Assembly (NCBI GenBank): GCA_947383005.1
Contig: CANDBT010000027.1
Location: 1 to 63,270, forward strand
Source of the DNA: an uncultured bacterium
Lineage (GTDB): Bacteria > Bacillota > Clostridia > Lachnospirales > Lachnospiraceae
Direction of reading: 5' to 3'
Length of the DNA: 63,270 nucleotides
Shown here piece by piece: positions 60,788-63,270 of this stretch (positions within the stretch are counted from its first letter, which is position 1; every line of letters starts with the position of its first letter). A program made the translations under genes and the position numbers. The notes below the pieces were generated by a model. It saw only the letters and a list, made by a program, of their open reading frames with translations, ran no database searches and was not told where the DNA came from.

Positions 60788-61869
60788 TGGCCAAAAAGAA
60801 AAAGGTAGTGGTGGGCATGTCGGGCGGCGTGGATTCTTCTGTGGCCGCCTGGCTGTTAAAGGAGCAGGGATATGAAGTAATCGGAATCACCATGCAGATA
60901 TGGCAGGATGAGGAGGAGCAGAGCCTGCAGGAAAATGGGGGCTGCTGCGGCTTAAGCGCTGTTGAGGATGCCCGTCGGGTGGCCTGGCAGATAGGCATTC
61001 CCTATTATGTGATGAATTTTAAGAAGGAATTTCAGTCACGGGTAATCCGCTATTTTACGGATGAGTATGTTTGTGGCCGGACGCCTAATCCCTGTATTGC
61101 CTGCAATCGGTATGTAAAATGGGAAGCTCTTTTGGAACGAAGCCTGGAACTTGGCGCCGATTATATTGCCACAGGCCATTACGCCCGTATAGATCAGTTG
61201 GAGAACGGACGGTTTGCCCTGCGGACGTCGGCATCGGCGGCAAAGGACCAGACTTATGCCCTTTATAACCTGACGCAACATCAGCTTGCCCACACGCTCA
61301 TGCCTGTGGGTATATATACAAAGGAAGAGATTCGCATGTTTGCTCAAAAGCTGGATTTGCCGGTGGCTGATAAGGCGGACAGCCAGGAAATTTGTTTTGT
61401 CCCCGACCATGATTATGCCGGTTTTATCCGGCGGGAGACCGGGTATCAGCCGGAACCGGGAAATTTTGTAAACCGGGAAGGGAATGTATTGGGACGCCAT
61501 AAAGGCATTATCCATTATACCGTTGGGCAGCGCAAAGGGCTGAATCTTTCCCTGGGACATCCGGTATTTGTTGTGGAAATCCGTCCGGACAGCAATGAAG
61601 TGGTTATCGGTGAGCAAAATGATGTATTTACGGAATCGCTTATTTGTGATAAACTGAATTGGATGGCGATTGATGGCCTTCATGGACAAGAGAGACAGGT
61701 TGTGGCAAAAATACGTTACTCCCATAAAGGCGCCCCCTGTCGGATAAAGGAGATTGGCGCAGATTTGGTGGAGTGCCGGTTTTTTGAGCCGGTCCGCGCA
61801 GTAACGCCCGGGCAGGCCGTGGTGTTTTATGAAGGCGAATATGTGATTGGAGGAGGAACTATCCGGTGA
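60787..61869 (+). CDS. mnmA: tRNA-specific 2-thiouridylase MnmA
   Basis: A 360-residue enzyme that thiolates U34 of Lys, Glu and Gln tRNAs with sulfur from the desulfurase. The PP-loop VGMSGGVDSSVAAWLL binds ATP; the catalytic cysteines lie in NPCIACNRYVKW and KADSQEICFVPD; the C-terminal beta-barrel domain ends GEYVIGGGTIR. Start ATG 60787 overlaps the nifU stop. Clustering with nifS/nifU is common in Clostridia. Confidence 0.95.
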   Translation: MAKKKKVVVGMSGGVDSSVAAWLLKEQGYEVIGITMQIWQDEEEQSLQENGGCCGLSAVEDARRVAWQIGIPYYVMNFKKEFQSRVIRYFTDEYVCGRTPNPCIACNRYVKWEALLERSLELGADYIATGHYARIDQLENGRFALRTSASAAKDQTYALYNLTQHQLAHTLMPVGIYTKEEIRMFAQKLDLPVADKADSQEICFVPDHDYAGFIRRETGYQPEPGNFVNREGNVLGRHKGIIHYTVGQRKGLNLSLGHPVFVVEIRPDSNEVVIGEQNDVFTESLICDKLNWMAIDGLHGQERQVVAKIRYSHKGAPCRIKEIGADLVECRFFEPVRAVTPGQAVVFYEGEYVIGGGTIR

Positions 61870-63128
61870 GAAGGATGACGAATAAGACGCTGAGGACGGG
61901 GGCGGCCAAGGTTTTGGCTGCGGCAGGGCTGATGGTAATCATGGCGGCAGTATCTGGCGGATGCCAGAAATATGAAAAGATCGAACCGTCGACAGTGGGA
62001 GAATCCGCAGACGGCAGTCGGGAAAAAACCCAAGAGGGAGTTCAGGGCGCTGACGGAGAGGAAGGCGCGCAGCCTGTGGCACAGAGCAGCGAGATGAAAG
62101 CAGACGTGACGAAAGAGACAGCCCCTGAAATGGAGGCCAGGGATGAGGTTGTTTATATTAACGCATCTGATGTGAATGTCAGAAAGGGTCCTGCCTCAAA
62201 TGCGGAGGTAGTTACCAAGCTGGCCAGAGGTACGGAATTAAAACGGACAGGTTACAGCCAGTCATGGAGCAAAGTATTTTATAAGGATCAGGTATGTTAT
62301 GTATCATCACAATATCTGACTACGGCAAAGCCGGCCCAGGAGACGGCTGCGGCTTCGGGCGGGGCTGTGGCTCAGGCCGGGGAGATAGGTTTAGATCCTT
62401 CCTGGAAATACGCGGACTATTCCAAGATTAATTCGGGCAAGGCGGTGCTTTACAAAGCAGAAGGAACCAACCGCAAGAATAAGGTAGTCTGCGTCAATGC
62501 CGGTCATGGGACGAGCGGCGGTTCCAGCGTAAAGACTCAGTGCCACCCGGACGGAACGCCTAAAGTGACCGGCGGCAGTACAGCGGCCGGCGCTACGACA
62601 GCCGTAGCGGTATCCAGCGGAATGGAGTTTGCCGATGGTACGGCAGAGGCCAAAGTTACTTTGGCTATGGCTAAAATCCTGAAAGACAAGCTGTTGGCCC
62701 GCGGATTCGATGTGCTGATGATTCGGGAGTCTGACGATGTGCAGTTGGACAATATTGCCCGTACTGTTCTGGCTAACAACAGGGCGGATTGCCATATTGC
62801 CCTGCATTGGGATTCTTCGACCAGTGATAAAGGGGCGTTTTATATGTCTGTGCCTAATATCGCTTCTTATCGAGGAATGGAGCCGGTGGCTTCGCATTGG
62901 CAGGAGCACCATGCTCTTGGAGATAACCTGATTGCCGGGCTTAGAGGCGTTGGCGTGAAGATATTTTCAGACGGTAAGATGGAGATGGATTTAACGCAGA
63001 CTTCTTACTCTACGGTTCCCTCTGTCGATATTGAACTGGGGGACAAAGTATCCGATCATTCGGCGGCCAGCCTGGATGTTTTGGGAAATGGATTGGCAGA
63101 CGGGGTAGAGATGTTTTTTGCGAATTAA
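61866..63128 (+). CDS. N-acetylmuramoyl-L-alanine amidase lipoprotein with SH3 domain
   Basis: A 420-residue secreted cell-wall hydrolase. A basic start and hydrophobic stretch end in the lipobox VSGGC (Cys33 or so), followed by a low-complexity acidic linker, a bacterial SH3 domain (about 95-155; VYINASDVNVRKGPASNAEV) and an Amidase_3 domain (about 205-420; VVCVNAGHGTSGG, CHIALHWDSS, SVDIELG). It cleaves the stem peptide from muramic acid during septation or sporulation. GTG 61866 overlaps the mnmA stop and has GGAGGA nine bases upstream; ATG 61875 is the alternative. Confidence 0.9.
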   Translation: MRRMTNKTLRTGAAKVLAAAGLMVIMAAVSGGCQKYEKIEPSTVGESADGSREKTQEGVQGADGEEGAQPVAQSSEMKADVTKETAPEMEARDEVVYINASDVNVRKGPASNAEVVTKLARGTELKRTGYSQSWSKVFYKDQVCYVSSQYLTTAKPAQETAAASGGAVAQAGEIGLDPSWKYADYSKINSGKAVLYKAEGTNRKNKVVCVNAGHGTSGGSSVKTQCHPDGTPKVTGGSTAAGATTAVAVSSGMEFADGTAEAKVTLAMAKILKDKLLARGFDVLMIRESDDVQLDNIARTVLANNRADCHIALHWDSSTSDKGAFYMSVPNIASYRGMEPVASHWQEHHALGDNLIAGLRGVGVKIFSDGKMEMDLTQTSYSTVPSVDIELGDKVSDHSAASLDVLGNGLADGVEMFFAN

Positions 63129-63270
63129 AGAACCCGGTATTGTTGCCGGTCAATCGAAAATTCGTAATAGATCAGACGGGTATCTTCTTGCCTGTCTACG
63201 CCGCCTAAACTGTTACCTAACCCGGATAAACCGGAAAAGTTTTTGCAATTTCTTCAAATTTCAAGTACAA
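63129..63270. other. right edge, no gene visible
   Basis: The last 142 bases contain no convincing reading frame, promoter or T-tracted hairpin in what is visible. Confidence 0.6.

Noticed and set aside
1-63270. tRNA, rRNA or a site-specific recombinase gene
   Set aside because: None was recognised by eye on either strand, so the recombinase for the switches must lie outside the window.

Overview
The window looks like the chromosome of a low-GC, spore-forming anaerobe of the class Clostridia, most likely Lachnospiraceae-like. This rests on gene content: LoaP-type NusG paralogues, a relic that looks like the spore-maturation gene spmA, the order cysteine desulfurase / NifU-like scaffold / mnmA, and an SH3-amidase lipoprotein. 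Species cannot be named from sequence alone.

Layout. (1) 1-4300 is mobile-element debris: the end of an IS3-like element, an XRE/antitoxin/YafQ-like toxin operon, a HIRAN-domain gene, a frameshifted element gene, a complete IS1634-like insertion sequence and two tiny ORFs. (2) 4580-26700 is polysaccharide locus 1: an invertible promoter, two LoaP-like antiterminator genes, then about 17 co-directional genes. They cover deacetylation and formylation, the initiating sugar transferase, an L-amino-sugar branch (CapE-like, RmlD-like, WecB-like), a TagF-like phosphotransferase, a cytidylyltransferase-aminotransferase fusion, a broken acetolactate-synthase-like gene, glycosyltransferases, polymerase, pyruvyltransferase, a MenD-like enzyme with an SDR, and the flippase. 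(3) 26700-30420 separates the loci: a 179-bp deleted IS, a leftward two-gene module (HEPN-like protein and KGGVGR-type double ATPase) that resembles a defence system, and the spmA relic. (4) 30450-58580 is polysaccharide locus 2: a second invertible promoter, a LoaP-like gene, and about 25 genes. These include an unusual acyl module (two acyl carrier proteins, FkbH-like, AMP ligase, LuxE-like and LuxC-like enzymes), NeuB and NeuD-like proteins, glycosyltransferases, Wzy, Wzx and CapE/CapG/CapF. (5) 58800-63130 is housekeeping: a 20-residue leader ORF, cysteine desulfurase, NifU-like scaffold, mnmA and a cell-wall amidase.

Main discovery. Each polysaccharide locus begins with a 134-bp segment between perfect 23-bp inverted repeats. 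The segment carries a strong consensus promoter (TTGACG-N17-TATAAT). In this assembly both promoters point left, away from their operons, so both loci are drawn OFF. Each repeat is itself a hairpin, and the upstream copy is a terminator that would stop the OFF-state transcript. The five central bases match within a locus (TGTAT in locus 1, TGCGT in locus 2) but differ between loci, which would favour inversion within a locus over exchange between loci. The first gene downstream in each case is a LoaP-like antiterminator. The arrangement resembles, in a Firmicute, the invertible-promoter plus NusG-paralogue logic of Bacteroides capsules. No recombinase is encoded in the window. A further ON/OFF layer may be an 8-G tract that currently frameshifts an acetyltransferase gene in locus 2.
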